Origin: Eucalyptus grandis
Taxonomy: Eukaryota; Streptophyta; Magnoliopsida; Myrtales; Myrtaceae
Reading direction: 5' to 3'
DNA length: 64,000 bases
Assembly (NCBI RefSeq): GCF_016545825.1
Contig: NC_052616.1
Span: 6,882,001 to 6,946,000 of the forward strand
Shown here: piece by piece, positions 48,501 through 60,486 of the stretch
Layout of the letters: the number at the start of each line of letters is the position of its first letter
Numbering within the stretch: position 1 is the first letter of the stretch
The notes under the pieces: generated by a model
Databases searched by the model: none
Told to the model about the DNA's origin: nothing
What the model saw: only the letters and a program-made list of their open reading frames with translations
Position numbers and translations under genes: made by a program

Positions 48501-49249
48501 TAATTGTAATTGTCTATACCTCAATATGGAATTGCATGCTCAACATAGAGTTCGTCATGCCAATTTACAAGGGTCGATGAAAAACTCCAGTCCCCTACCA
48601 GTTCTCCATGATTAATTCTTCACAAGAAAGAATGAGGAGCTTAAATTGTTCAAATTTTGTCACAGTACAGCACACAATGAAACATGGAAGGTTACCTGCT
48701 TGAAGCTCTCAACGTGATTACTTAAAATAATCCTTCCTAGAGAATTAGGTCAGCCGCCAGAGTCATTTTGGCTCTCCTGTAGCTCTGTAACTACAACTTG
48801 GGAGTGTCAGCCAATTCCTACATAATCAGTGAGGCTCTTGCACGAAGATTGCCAACATTCCTCTTCTATGGCAATAACTTGGGATGATTGTTAATATTAT
48901 CCTTCAAGTTTTCTCTGCACCCGCTCTTTTCTCGACCAACCCACGAAGGAAACGTACATGCAGAAAGATAATTTTTATAGGGACCTTTTTAAGGCATTTA
49001 TTTAAGGAATTAAAACTTGAGATTCCCAAAATTTTATATATGAAAGTACTAAGTGGTTCCTACAATAATGGACAAGCACTGTCTTGAGTTTTGATAACAT
49101 ACTTTTAGTTGCTAATGGTTTTATGGGCTAAGTGATAGATAAAGTTATCTTAAATAATCGTATAATTACTGTCCTTGATCAATTTGCCTTTTTTAATAGC
49201 CAGCAAAATGCACTTATATTTAGGCAATCACGTACCCCTTAATCACAAG
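45531..49249. other. Intergenic, 3.7 kb with no gene recognised
   Basis: ORFs of 60-112 codons (for example 45,832-46,170 and 47,091-47,333) lack family signatures and splice-supported partners. No terminal repeats were found. The right end contains the promoter of the lectin receptor kinase gene. A non-coding transcript cannot be excluded from sequence alone. Confidence 0.45.
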
Positions 49250-51244
49250 ATGGCTTCGTTCTCATTTTCTCTGTCTTCGGCGATCTTCGCAACCTTGTAT
49301 TTCCTTCTCTCAGTGAACACCCAACTTGCAGCACACAAAATCCACCGCAATCACCTCCATTTTGGAACATCAGTAACTGTAAGGAAGGACCTCTGCTTCA
49401 CTAGCTTCCATCCTAGATTAAACCCAAGGAGTACGCACGACATTAAGCTCCTGGGGAGTGCAACAATATCCAATGACAATGGTATTATCCAAATTCCTGA
49501 CCCATCACGGGCTGCTAATCGTAGTTGTCTAGCAGGTAGAGCCGTTTATAGCTGTCCTATTCGTATGTTTGAACCTGTAACCAAGACCATAGCTTCCTTC
49601 AATACCACTTTCTCCTTTCAGTTCACAGCCACCATGTTTACATCCAATGCTACTGATGAGTCATCCTCAAGCCGTGATCAAGAAGGGAGCGGCTTAGCAT
49701 TTGTCCTGGCTCCTGAGTTCACTGTAGGGAGAGCCGGACACAGGCTTGGCTTGCGTAATGACACATGCGACCACTGCAAGATTTTCGCAATCAAATTCAA
49801 TAACGGCCATGACACGGAGTTTGGCGATCCTAACGATGATCACGTCGGAATCAACCTTGGAAGCATTGTTTCCATGAAAACAGCCATTCTATCAGAAACC
49901 ACAGTTTCCCTCCATGGTGGTTCTGTTCATCGGGCATGGATCAATTACGACGGTAGTCGGAAATGGATCGATGTTTATCTGGGAGCTGACAATGATCGCA
50001 CGCCAAACCAAACCATATTATCATCGCCTCTGGATCTATCCTGTTTTCTCAACAAATTTATGTTTGTTGGGTTCTCGGCCTCCACAGCCAAATCGACACA
50101 AATCCAGAGTGTCCTATCATGGAACTTCTCTTCCACAATTGAAGCCTTTCTTCAAGTCCCCAGTGAAAGAATTTGCGAAACAAACCTCTTCCACCAAGTT
50201 GCCAAGTACTCTAAAGTCCCTCGCTCAAGGGAACCAAGCAGCTTTCTGATTTTTGTCGCTGTGGTTGGGCTATGCACACTAGCTCTTGTAGTCCTCTATT
50301 GCAACCCCCACAAAAGCTCACCTTATAGTTTCCCCGACATCAAGCAGAGGCCAACACCACCTAGCAAGCCTCACTCCTTTACGATCCATGAAATTTACAG
50401 AGCTACACACAAATTCAGCAAATCAGAAGTGCTAAGTAGCAACCCGGGAGGTGTTCTATATAGAGGAACTCTTCCCAATGGCCATCATATTGCAGTTAAG
50501 CGGTTCTCACAGCACTTGGAGAGTCAGACAATTTTGTCGAGCATGCACGCCCGAATAATGAAAAGAATCAATGGCTTGAACCAATTTTGCCATCCTAACC
50601 TGGCTCCTATCAAAGGGTGGTGTTACAACAGTAAGGAGATGATCGTCGTCTATGATTATTTCCAGAATGGGAGCCTCGACAAATGGCTTTTAGGACTCGG
50701 CATCCTTCCATGGACTCGTAGGTTCAATCTCATTGCAGATGTCGCGAAAGCATTAAGTTTTCTCCATTCTAAGGACACCATTCATGGAAATTTGAGGACG
50801 AGCAGTGTGTTTCTCGACATTAGCTGTGCAGCCATTTTGGCAGATTATGCATTAGTTACTGTCGCAGCGAAGTCAAACAGAGGCGAGAATGTGTTCATTG
50901 GCAAGAGAAAAGATGTGTTTGGATTCGGTATGATGGTATTAGAGATTGTTGCTGGGAAGAGAAGTTCGAGTGTGGGCGAGAAAGAGGACACGGGAATTCT
51001 AGAATTTGCGTGGAGCATGCATGAGACAGGAGAGAAGAAAAGAGTCCTGGACGAGCGGATGGGATCAGGCGGAGCCATAGAACAAGCTCTTCGTGCCTTG
51101 GACATTGGTCTGGTTTGTACTTTGAAGGAAGAGAACGGGGGGGTCTCCATGGAAGACGTGGTGCAACTTCTGAGTACGAGAGCAATTCCCAAGTTGCCCC
51201 AGAAGAAACCAGCTCAATTTTCGCAATCTCTCTGTATAATATGA
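49250..51244 (+). CDS. L-type lectin receptor kinase, predicted pseudokinase
   Basis: Single-exon membrane protein of 664 residues. I chose the ATG at 49,250 because it begins a clean signal peptide (MASFSFSLSSAIFATLYFLL); an in-frame ATG at 49,175 would add 25 residues. A legume-lectin domain (about 35-300) has FAIKFNN...GDPNDDHVGINLGSI and AWINYDG. A membrane segment (about 330-352, LIFVAVVGLCTLALVVLYC) follows. The kinase-like domain (about 380-640) keeps the lysine (IAVKRF, about Lys416). It has HGNLRTSS where HRDxKxxN is expected (about 511-518) and DYAL where DFGL is expected (about 531). The activation segment is shortened and lacks the APE motif, while KDVFGFGMMVLEIV remains. It is probably a plasma-membrane sensor without catalysis, signalling through a partner if at all. 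The frame is intact, so it is not an ordinary pseudogene. Confidence 0.9.
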   Translation: MASFSFSLSSAIFATLYFLLSVNTQLAAHKIHRNHLHFGTSVTVRKDLCFTSFHPRLNPRSTHDIKLLGSATISNDNGIIQIPDPSRAANRSCLAGRAVYSCPIRMFEPVTKTIASFNTTFSFQFTATMFTSNATDESSSSRDQEGSGLAFVLAPEFTVGRAGHRLGLRNDTCDHCKIFAIKFNNGHDTEFGDPNDDHVGINLGSIVSMKTAILSETTVSLHGGSVHRAWINYDGSRKWIDVYLGADNDRTPNQTILSSPLDLSCFLNKFMFVGFSASTAKSTQIQSVLSWNFSSTIEAFLQVPSERICETNLFHQVAKYSKVPRSREPSSFLIFVAVVGLCTLALVVLYCNPHKSSPYSFPDIKQRPTPPSKPHSFTIHEIYRATHKFSKSEVLSSNPGGVLYRGTLPNGHHIAVKRFSQHLESQTILSSMHARIMKRINGLNQFCHPNLAPIKGWCYNSKEMIVVYDYFQNGSLDKWLLGLGILPWTRRFNLIADVAKALSFLHSKDTIHGNLRTSSVFLDISCAAILADYALVTVAAKSNRGENVFIGKRKDVFGFGMMVLEIVAGKRSSSVGEKEDTGILEFAWSMHETGEKKRVLDERMGSGGAIEQALRALDIGLVCTLKEENGGVSMEDVVQLLSTRAIPKLPQKKPAQFSQSLCII

Positions 51245-52035
51245 TATCACTTGAAGTATGCACGTACAATGTAGGAGGCATGTTAGTATTTGAGAAACAC
51301 TTATGTAAAAATAGAAGCATAGGATTGACAGCTTGTTGTGATCAATGTCACGAATCCGAGTAGTAGAATGGTGTCTAAGGAGGCGTTTTCGGATTGGTGT
51401 CGAAAAATGCCCTCGTTCACTGCAAAATCTATGATTCAGGTTAATGCAAAGAGATGGTCATGAAGGGTCAATCTGACATGTAGTGACTTTCCCGTGGGAA
51501 CGAGTTTTCCCAATGGAGATAGAAGACTAAAGAGACAATCAATCTGTCTCTGCTCCACATTCTATGAAGAGCAATATAAGATAACGAACTATCAAAGCCT
51601 TAAAAAAAAAAAAAAAAAAAAAAAAAACAGAGCAAATGCTGCATTATTGTGAGTGAAAATGACATTCATCAAGTGAGCACACTTGATTTTCAGCCAATGA
51701 CATGTTTGTGACACTTGGTCACCAAGGGTATTTAGAAAATTAGAAGATGCAATTCTCACCGCAAAAGATAGGTTCACTGATGAAAACATCTGTGGTGGTC
51801 CATTATGTACTTAAAAGCATTCACTTGTAAATTCCGCATACCCTAACAATGCATACCGGGACCTTATAGAGCCAGCAAGTTCTATTACTTGACCCACCAA
51901 GAGGACATTATAAAAGGTAAGTGAAATCCTTCACCAGAGAACTAGACATTGTAGAATAAATTCCCAATAAGTTTATTATGAATCCGTGTCCCAAAATTGT
52001 TAAGTCTGAATCTAATTTCTTATTCATTCTATACA
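51245..52035. other. Intergenic, poly-A tract
   Basis: Holds the 3' UTR region of the lectin receptor gene and a poly-A run at 51,602-51,627. Downstream parts may belong to the unresolved end of the 3' LTR of the next element. No gene seen. Confidence 0.45.
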
Positions 52036-52216
52036 CGATCTCAATTTGGATTTTGTCAAAGTGTGAAGTACTTCAGAGAACAAATAGACTTTGGCAAAAG
52101 TCTTCGATATCACCTCAGAAGCAACTTTGAATGCATTTTGTTCTTCAAAATAAGAGTAAGAACCAGAAAATTTTGTCAACTTCAAAACTTGGTAAGAGTT
52201 TTCTCAACAATCTCCT
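52036..52216 (-). repeat. 3' LTR start of the SIRE-like element
   Basis: On the minus strand it begins TGTTGAGAAAACTC at 52,216, right after a polypurine tract (aaaagaggagat). It matches the LTR fragment at 60.31-60.486 kb over about 180 bp, with 'gaagaacaaaatgcatt' and 'gttgcttctgaggtgatat' shared. Its far boundary was not found; the LTR may extend below 52,036. Confidence 0.65.
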
Positions 52217-52619
52217 CTTTTGATGGTGACAAAACTTTCATACAAATTTAAGCATAATATCTATGTTATCCTGCAAAACAACACTTTAGCAGCACAAGAT
52301 ATAGAGTTTATGAATAAGCAAATATTAAATAAGCATAATACTAATTGAAAGCATTCACAACTCAAAAATCTACAAAAGTCTGCACAAGTCTGCAAAAATC
52401 TGCACAAAAAGCACACCAACAAAGCACACAAAGCACATCATCAACAAAAAACGACAACACAATCGGCAAAAGTCTCTCCCTTTTTGTCAATAGCAAAAAG
52501 AGAAAAACAAACTTAGCAAAAAACCAAAGATGTAGTTTTTGGAAAGGATCAGGGGTTTCTTGAAACACAAACAAGACGAAAATCCTCAAAATTCTGCACG
52601 GTCTTCTCAAGTTTTGTTA

Positions 52620-55600
52620 GGCATTGATCAAAGATAGTCTCACCCTTAGCCAAGTTCTAAATGACTTGCTAATTGATGATCTAACTTTGCCATCAAGAGA
52701 TTGTACCTTGCCATTAAGAGATTTTGAGATAGTACCGAGAGCAACATGTAACTTTTGGATTTCAACCTCTATCCCATACTATTGTGCCTTAATCTCCATA
52801 AGAAGCTCAACTATCTAAGGATAGTTTGAGTCTGGTTTGGTTTGAGCACTAGTTTCTACAAGTTGAACTAGAGGGATATCTAAGTTGGAAGGAAAATTGG
52901 TCTAAACATTAGCTTATTGGTCCTCTGCGCTAGGAGATTCCTTAGGGAAATGAGATGCATAAATTTCCTCTACATATGGTAGAAAGTGACTGACACCATT
53001 ACTTATTGATAGGGCTAGTACAAGTACCTAGAGGGGGTGAATAGGTGATCAAAGAAATTTTTGGAATCTTAACAAAATAAATTAATTTCTAAGAGTAATA
53101 AACTGAAAGCATAAAGAACTATAAACAGTTATATGAAATTGCAATTTAAAGTAAAGAGATAAGAGAAAGAGAATTGAGACACAAAGTTTATAGTGGTTCG
53201 GCTTAGACTAAGTCTACGTCCACTCTCCCATACTGACAGCCCACAGGCTAGATTCCACTATAGACCAAAAGAGATTTTACAATCTCACATCTTTGATTCT
53301 ATAGTGTAGAGATTCTGCTACACTTCATCAATGTCTCACAAGTATTTAATCTCTCTTTTGAGTACAAGAAAAGCTTAACAATCGAAATAATGAAGAACTA
53401 GGAGATTCAGACTTTGGAATTTTTCTTTCATACACACACTTGAATAACCTAAGTGTCTTCCTTATATACTCCTCCATGCCTTCATAACCGTTGGCACCTT
53501 CCAAAGGAGTTCTTCCATTCAACTTGTTAGACAGAATCAATTAGAAAGATCTCAAGTTATTTAAGGAATGTGATGATAGCTCACCAATCATGTTCGCCCA
53601 TACAATCAAGATCTAGGTTTCCATAAGTAGAACCTTCCAAGTATACTCTGTCAATCAATGGATCTAATTATCCAAATTGATTTCAATAAGAATAATAGAT
53701 CATAAGATGCTATCTCCAGCCGTGAGATCTTCTTCAAACGCACAAACCAAATCCTTAGAGATATACTCATATCTGGATAAAGCTTTTTCATCGAATAAAT
53801 CTTTTCTTCGTCGGTCTGGAAACTATCAGCGAGGGTAGACTTTAAATCTTGAGTCTAGAGGTCTTCAGACTTTGACGATAGAATCTGCAAATCTTCATAT
53901 TAGACTGATGGAAACGTTTTGTCAACTTCAAAACAAATAAGGAAGTTTTCTCCAACACTTATGATTGGTTCTACAATCAAATCTTGAAAAAGAGTTTTCT
54001 CACCTACTCCTCCTATCTTAGTGACTTTAGTATGAGGAAGAATATTCTCATCTTCTGGAATACTTCCTTGTCCAGTACTTTCAACACTAATTTGTTGATC
54101 ATTTCCCTCATTCTTATCTCCAGCATCACCTTATGATGTTCCCTTGCATCATCTCCTTCCTCATCAGAATGTTCATATTCCTTCTTCCGATCTGCATCTT
54201 CTTCTCCTTCATCTATGTCATCCGTCTCACCATTGTTTTCTTAAGTGTCTTCTCCTTCACTTTCTTCTTCTAGATCTTTCTCACTTTTTTCTACCTCTTC
54301 TTCAAAATCAGCTAATCCTGCAACAAGGTCTCTCATGGTAATATTTAACACAATGTCAGAAATAGTCTCGTTTTCATCATCTTCCTCGTTGTCATCTTGT
54401 AGCAAAAGAATAGGCCTTTTCCTCTTTGGAGTACGCGAGATGACACTTTTTCCTTTCCTCTTTTTCTCGGCCGCAGATCTTGTTTTAGTTGTACTAGCAT
54501 ATTCCTTTTTCATAAGCTTCAGAACATCAGAGAGATCCTTTAATCTCATCTTGGAGATCATTTTAAATCTAATTTGCATAGGAAGGATGGTTCTAGAACA
54601 AAAGCTTGAAGGAGGTTGAATCTAAAGTGTTGAAAGAGCCTAGTGATCAATGTTGCGTAAGGAAGTTAAACTTTCTCCTTCATTACAGTTCTATACATAT
54701 GCGGTAGAGTGGTATGAAGGAGAGAGAAGGCAACTTCGTTGTAGATAGCCCACTTCATTTTGGCTTCAAATTTCAAGACATCAATCTTGGAGGTAGCCTT
54801 GGATTTGATGTAGATGATAACAATCTTGCGAAGCAAAATGTTAGAAGCAGACAGTTTGGAATAGGTAATATTCCCTTAGGAACTTTATCCTTCACTAGAA
54901 ACTTAATAACCTCATCATTCGAGATATTTATGGACACGAATCAACTTCTTTCCACTTCCAATATATCAATCAGCAAACCAACATCAACATCAAAGACTTT
55001 CTCACATATAGTAAATTGAATGTTTATGGGACTCAAGATAGACAAGTTAGAGTAAAAATAGGTAGTCAATTGAGGATAAGCATCGCATGACTCCACACAA
55101 AACTTTTCCATTTGAAGTTTGGCAAATTTCTCTCTCAAATGTACTTTGATCAAATCTAGAAAAACAAAGTCTACTATGCAAGGGTTGATGACTCCCCTAT
55201 TTAGTATCTATACATAAACCTTCTTGTATTCTTTTGACCGAAACAACTTTTCTTTAGACCCAGTAATTTCAGTAGCAACACCCAATTTGGGTTGGAAATT
55301 CTTAAACATTCTCTAATCATCATCTTCTTTCTTCCCTTCAGATAGACTTTCGATTTCAACACGAGGATCAGCCGAAAACATTGCAAATTTGTCCTCTGCT
55401 CTCCCAAATTTTACTAGCCCTAGTTTTTCCATGACTTTTGAAAATAAGGTTTTGTTCCTGTAACTATTTTCTTTCATGAAAGTGGTGATAAAATCCATAG
55501 GATTTCCTCAATTTTTCAAAAACTCATAGTGCTTAAGAAGATTTTGGGTTTCCTCACCGAGAAAAGAGTTGCATCCTAAGTGACCTCCTCCCCAACATAT

Positions 55601-55844
55601 GGTCAATTTGTGCTCCTTGGTGACTCTTCTCTAGTAAGATCAAAATGCGTCTAAGTATCAGGTACAAAACGAGGCCCACAACTAGCAATGCGAGAGGACT
55701 TCCATTATGAAGATATCGAGACAAACTTGGAGGATTTTGATTATATGATTGCGAGTGAATGATACTAAAATTTGCAGAGAAAGATAAAGAAATTTGAGAA
55801 CAAGAGAAACGAAGGTTTGCAAGATTAGGGTTTGTGAAGGACAA
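52620..55844 (-). pseudogene. Env-like third ORF of the SIRE-like element, broken
   Basis: Begins at an ATG at 55,844 and is readable in pieces: N-terminal Ser-rich region, a central domain like the 'putative plant transposon protein' family (about 55.5-54.9 kb), and an acidic Glu/Asp-rich, Lys-rich region (54.58-54.24 kb). A C-terminal stretch (about 52.98-52.62 kb) looks coiled-coil-like. It is interrupted by several frameshifts or stops and by the solo LTR at 53,007-53,957. A role in envelope formation has never been shown for these plant ORFs; the name is positional. Confidence 0.6.
53007..53957 (-). mobile_element. Solo LTR nested in the env-like ORF
   Basis: A 951-bp LTR on the minus strand begins TGTTGGAGAAAACTTCC and ends in CTATCA. 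The flanking 5-bp direct repeat CTTAT (53,002-53,006 and 53,958-53,962, plus strand) is perfect. The element carries a 'tattcaccccctctaggtac' end typical of SIRE-like LTRs. It has no internal genes, so the parent element was lost by LTR-LTR recombination. It is related to, but distinct from, the host element's LTRs, which start TGTTGAG. Confidence 0.85.
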
Positions 55845-58800
55845 AGGTAATCGAAAGAAAAGAAATTGTAGGCCTATTTAAAATAATTGACCTAAGGCAA
55901 CCGAATGAACACAAGAAAGGAAAAAATAACTTCCATTTTGAAAATTTACAAAAGAATAACTGTAAATAATTTTGAAATTTGACTCCGAAAAAAAAGAATT
56001 AAAAGATAACAATTTTCAAAATATAAATGGCAAGTAAAATTCGAATAAAATATTCATACATGTTCAAGAAGGAAAGAAATTTACGCGCTAAAATTTGAAA
56101 TATAATTACCTGAGTCTGTAAGGACTTTCGGAAGAATGTCTCTTCGGGAAGATTGATCGGACGAGTCTGTTTTGCATAAATTCTAACCAAATGTCTAGGT
56201 AATATTTTACTTTTGACGAATGAATTCAAATGAACATTTCTCTAGTGGCTTGGTGAAAATATCTACTAGTTGATTCTTTGAATCAATAAATTGAACATTG
56301 ATTTTACCATTTTGTACATTATCTCTTATGAAGTGATGACAAATTTCAATATACTTTACTCTTGAATGAAAAATTAGATTTTTGGTGAGATTGATAATGC
56401 TAGTATTATCGCATCTGATTTTAGTGCAAGATTCTTTTATTCCAAAGTCTCTTAGTTGTTGTCTAATCTAAAGCATTCGAGAAAAACAACTATCAATAGC
56501 AACATATTCCGCTTATGTCGTTGAGAGTGCCACAGTGTTCTGCCTTTTAGAGAACCAAGACATTAACATTTATCCCAAGAGTTGGCAACTCCCATATGTA
56601 CTTTTCCTGTCAATTTTACAACTAGTTAGTTCAGCGTTTGAGCATCCATGTAGAGTAAAGTTTCCTCATTTTAGATACCACAGACCTAATTTTGGATTTG
56701 TTGCAATATACTTGATATTACATTTAACAGTACTAAGATGTGATTCTCTAGGATTAGTTTGGAATCTAGTATACATACATACACTAAATAAAATATTAGG
56801 CCGTGAAGCAATAAGATAGAGAAGAGAATCGGTCAAGCTTCTGTATGTCTTTTGGTCTACTTTTTTTCCATCTTCATCCTTGTCAAGTTTGGAGGAACTT
56901 GACAAAAGAGTTTCAATCTTCTTACAATTTTCCATTCCAAACTTCTTAATGACATCTTTGACATATTTCTCTTTATAAATGAAGGTTCCTTTCTTCGATT
57001 GTCTGACTTGTGGACCCAAAAAGAATGTTAATTCACCCATCATACTTATCTCGAATTTTTCTTGAATAGATTTTGAAAATTTCTTGCACAGAAGTTCATT
57101 AAAAGAACCAAAGATGATATTGTCTACATATATTTGAATAAGTAAAAAGTATTTTCCTTCATTTTTGATAAACAAGGTGGTGTCAACCATACCTTTCTTG
57201 AAACCATTATTTTTCAAAAACTTATTCAGTCTCTCATACCAAGCTCGAGATGTCTGCTTCAGACCATACAAAGCTTTCTTCAATCTGTAGACAAAGTCTA
57301 TTTTTCTGGGATCTTCAAATCTTTGTGGTTATTCTACACAAACTTCTTATTGGATAAAACCATTTATGAATGCACTTTTGATGTCCATCTTAAATCAAAT
57401 GAAATTGTGGAAACATGCATATGCAAGTAATAGCCTCATAGCTTCTAACCTGGCTATCAATGCATATGGCTCATTAAAGTTTATTCCTTCCTCTTGCATA
57501 TATCCTTTTACTACAAGTCTTACCTTATTTCTGATCAATTTTCCCTTTTCGTCCATCTTATTTCTGACCACCCACTTTGTTCCAATTACAGATTTTTCTT
57601 TTGATTTTGGAACTAACTCTCAAACATTATCGATCTTGAATTGCCTAAGCTCTTCCTGCATTGCTTCTATCCAACTTTCATCAGTTAAAACTTCTTTCAC
57701 TCCTTTTGGTTCTATTTCAGAAATGAAATGTAGAGCATTTGAGTCTCCTCTGATCTTAGATCTTCTACGTATTCCTTCTTCTATATTGCCAATGATAAGA
57801 TCTTTAGGATGACTTGATTTGTGCTTCCAGTTATTGTTGAATTTGTCATTATCTTCAAGAATTTTTTGAGTCTCTATTTCCTTTGGATCTTCTGCTTTTT
57901 CTTCAACTTGACTTTGTTCAAATGGCTGAGTTTGTTTAAGTGACTTAGACTTCATTAAGTTCGAAACTAACTCAGACTCTTCAAGTTGAGTCTGATCTTG
58001 TTGATTCTATTCAACTTCTTGAAACCTGACATTCATTGATACTTCGACAGTCCGTGTATTCTTATTGAAGATCCTGTAAACTTTACTTATAGTGGAATAT
58101 TCAAGAAATATCCGACTTTTTATCAAACTTACCCGGATGATCATTTGCATTTTTCAAAATGAAATACTTGCAACCAAAAACATAAAAATAAAAATATTTG
58201 ATTTTTTTCCTTTGTAAACTTCATAGCGGATTTTTTCTAGGATTAGCATTAGAAATACTCTATTAATTATATAAAAAAACAGTGGAGACTGCTTCTACCC
58301 AAAAATGAGAAGAGATCCTACTTTCAATTAACAAAATTCTGACCATCTCTTGTAAAGACAAATTTTTCCTTTTTACAACTCTATTTTGTTTTGGAGTGTA
58401 AGGAGAGGAGAAAACATATTAAAAACCATTTTCATCACAAAAATTTGTAAATTCTTGATTTTAAAATTCTCCCCCATGAGAAGGCCTTTCTCATTTTGAA
58501 TTTTTTTTGCAAACTTTGAAAAATATGAGAAAGTTTCTGTTTTATTTGCCAAGAAGAAAACCCATGTAAATCTTAAGTAGTCGTCTACTATTACCAAACA
58601 ATATTTTTTACTACTTATGTTTTGAGTTCTAGTCGGTCTGAAAATATCCATGTGAAAAAGCTGCAAAAAGCAGTTAGTGGGAACATAATTTATGGGTTTA
58701 AATGAACTTAAGTACACAGCTCAAACTTCTGATACAACATTTTAGGGAGACCGCGGACTAGCTTTTTGGAGGATAGTTTGGCAATATGTTTCATGCTAAT

Positions 58801-60309
58801 GTGTCCTAACTTGTGATACCAAAGATTTGCTTCATCTTGAATTGAAATAAGACATTAAGTACTCTATGTGTTTATGTCCAGAAGATAAATGTTGCCACGT
58901 CTTCGACCGGTAAAGATTTATGAGAAGTCTTGGTGACTTCAAAACAAACATTTTCTCGGAAGTTGATTCCGAACCCTGTATCACATAGTTGGATTATGCT
59001 CAGAAAGTTGTAATTTAGAGATTTTACTAGGAATACATCGTTGATTATCAAGGTACCAATCATCACTTTCATGTCCAATAATTTTTCATTTACTGTTTCC
59101 ATCAAAAGAAACATTTCCTCATTTTTGTTTTCCTAATTTTATGAATATATTTAGAACAACCACTATCTAAGTACCATTTGCTTTTCCTTTTAATAATAAC
59201 CTACAATAAAAAAGAAATCTCAAACTTTCTTTGGTACCCAAATTTTTTTGGGTCCTCAAGAGTTAGTTGTAAAGACAGTTTTTGTTCAATCCTTCTTAAC
59301 AGGTTTCCAAATTTTAGGACATTCATTCTCAAAATGTTATGAGTCTCCACACTTAGAATATTTAAGAAAACTCTTTGAAAGTGGTTTTTGTAAGCAAGTC
59401 TTGGAGGTCTTTGTCTAAATCTTTCATTAACTTTAGGAAAATCAATCAAGGGATCACTTTCTCTATTTAGACCCAAACCAAATTTGTTATAATAAGGAAT
59501 TTGAGCAGAGAGAATTTGTTCTAAAGTTTTCGAGCCTTTTGAGAATTTCGTAGTGTAAAAAATTTACTTTTTCAAAATTTTATTTTCTTTGAAAAGAGAA
59601 TCGTAGCTTTTCTTTAAATTATTAAAATTATTTTTCAAACTCCCAAACTTTTCTTTCCAAGAAGTATCCTATTGTCTAAGTTTAGAATTTTCCCTCTTTA
59701 ATTCAGTGTTCCTTTTAAGAGAATATTTGAGGTTTAAATAAAGCTCGTTTTTGTATTTAGACACTTTGATAGGGATTTAGAATGGTTTACCTCGATTTCC
59801 TTATCAGACTCAAAGTCTATGCCTCAATCGGATTTTGATTCTGAATCTAAGTTTGAGTGAGCCATCATACAGATATTTGCAAATTTCTCGTCACTTTCTT
59901 CACACTCTGTATCAATCTAAGTTTATGCTTTTAGTACTTTCGTACACTTTTCATACTTACATTTATTCTTTTTTAGCAAGGAAAGTTTAACTTGATGTGA
60001 CATTTCTTCTTACACTCAAACATATCACATCCTTATTAGGTTCATCGTCCTCTATTGATCTTCTTGAAGTTTTGCCTGTTCTACTTTTTCCAGTTAAATC
60101 TTCTTCCCTTCCTATTCGGTTTCCGAATTTCTTAATCAAGAGTGCAAGTTCCTCGTCATCCATGTCATCGTCTGCATCATCAGAATTAGCATTAGACTTA
60201 AGTGCAATTGACTTCTTACCCTTTGAATCATCTTCACCATTGATCTATTCCACTTCATAAAACTGAATAGTGCCTATCATTTCATTAACAGAGAGGGGCA
60301 TAATCCTCT

Positions 60310-60486
60310 GCATATCTCAGATTGAGTTTTTATCAAAGTGGGAAGTATTTTTGAGAACAAATAAACTTTGACAAAAGTCTTCAATATCACCTCAGAAGCA
60401 ACTTTAAATGCATTTTGTTCTTCAAAATAAGAGTAAAAACAAGAAAGTTTTGTCAACTTCAAGACTTGGTAGGAGTTTTCTCAACA
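60310..60486 (-). repeat. 5' LTR remnant fused to gag
   Basis: Only about 177 bp of the 5' LTR remain, from TGTTGAGAAAACTCC at 60,486. They pass directly into the gag region (M-P-L-S-V-N-E-M-I-G near 60.29 kb), so the rest of the LTR, the primer-binding site and most of gag are missing. Confidence 0.6.

Larger units (their letters stand above)
52036..60486 (-). mobile_element. Old SIRE-like Ty1/copia element with env-like ORF
   Basis: Read on the minus strand from 60,486 downward: LTR fragment; C-terminal gag with a damaged CCHC knuckle (about 60.03-59.98 kb); aspartic protease (WYLDSG motif near 59.17 kb); integrase (58.72-58.38 kb, KKYCLVIVDDY). Next come reverse transcriptase (57.95-56.67 kb, ALYGLKQTSRAWYERLNKFL) and RNase H (56.5-56.2 kb). 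An extra env-like ORF runs 55.84-52.6 kb, followed by a polypurine tract and the 3' LTR. An extra ORF after pol marks the SIRE/Maximus lineage. Stops and frameshifts are frequent. The RT motif reads Y-V-D-N instead of Y-V-D-D. A solo LTR at 53,007-53,957 is nested inside. Confidence 0.8.

Noticed and set aside
49175..49249. Upstream ATG of the lectin receptor kinase
   Set aside because: In frame, but it would place a polar segment before the signal peptide. The ATG at 49,250 gives a normal signal sequence.
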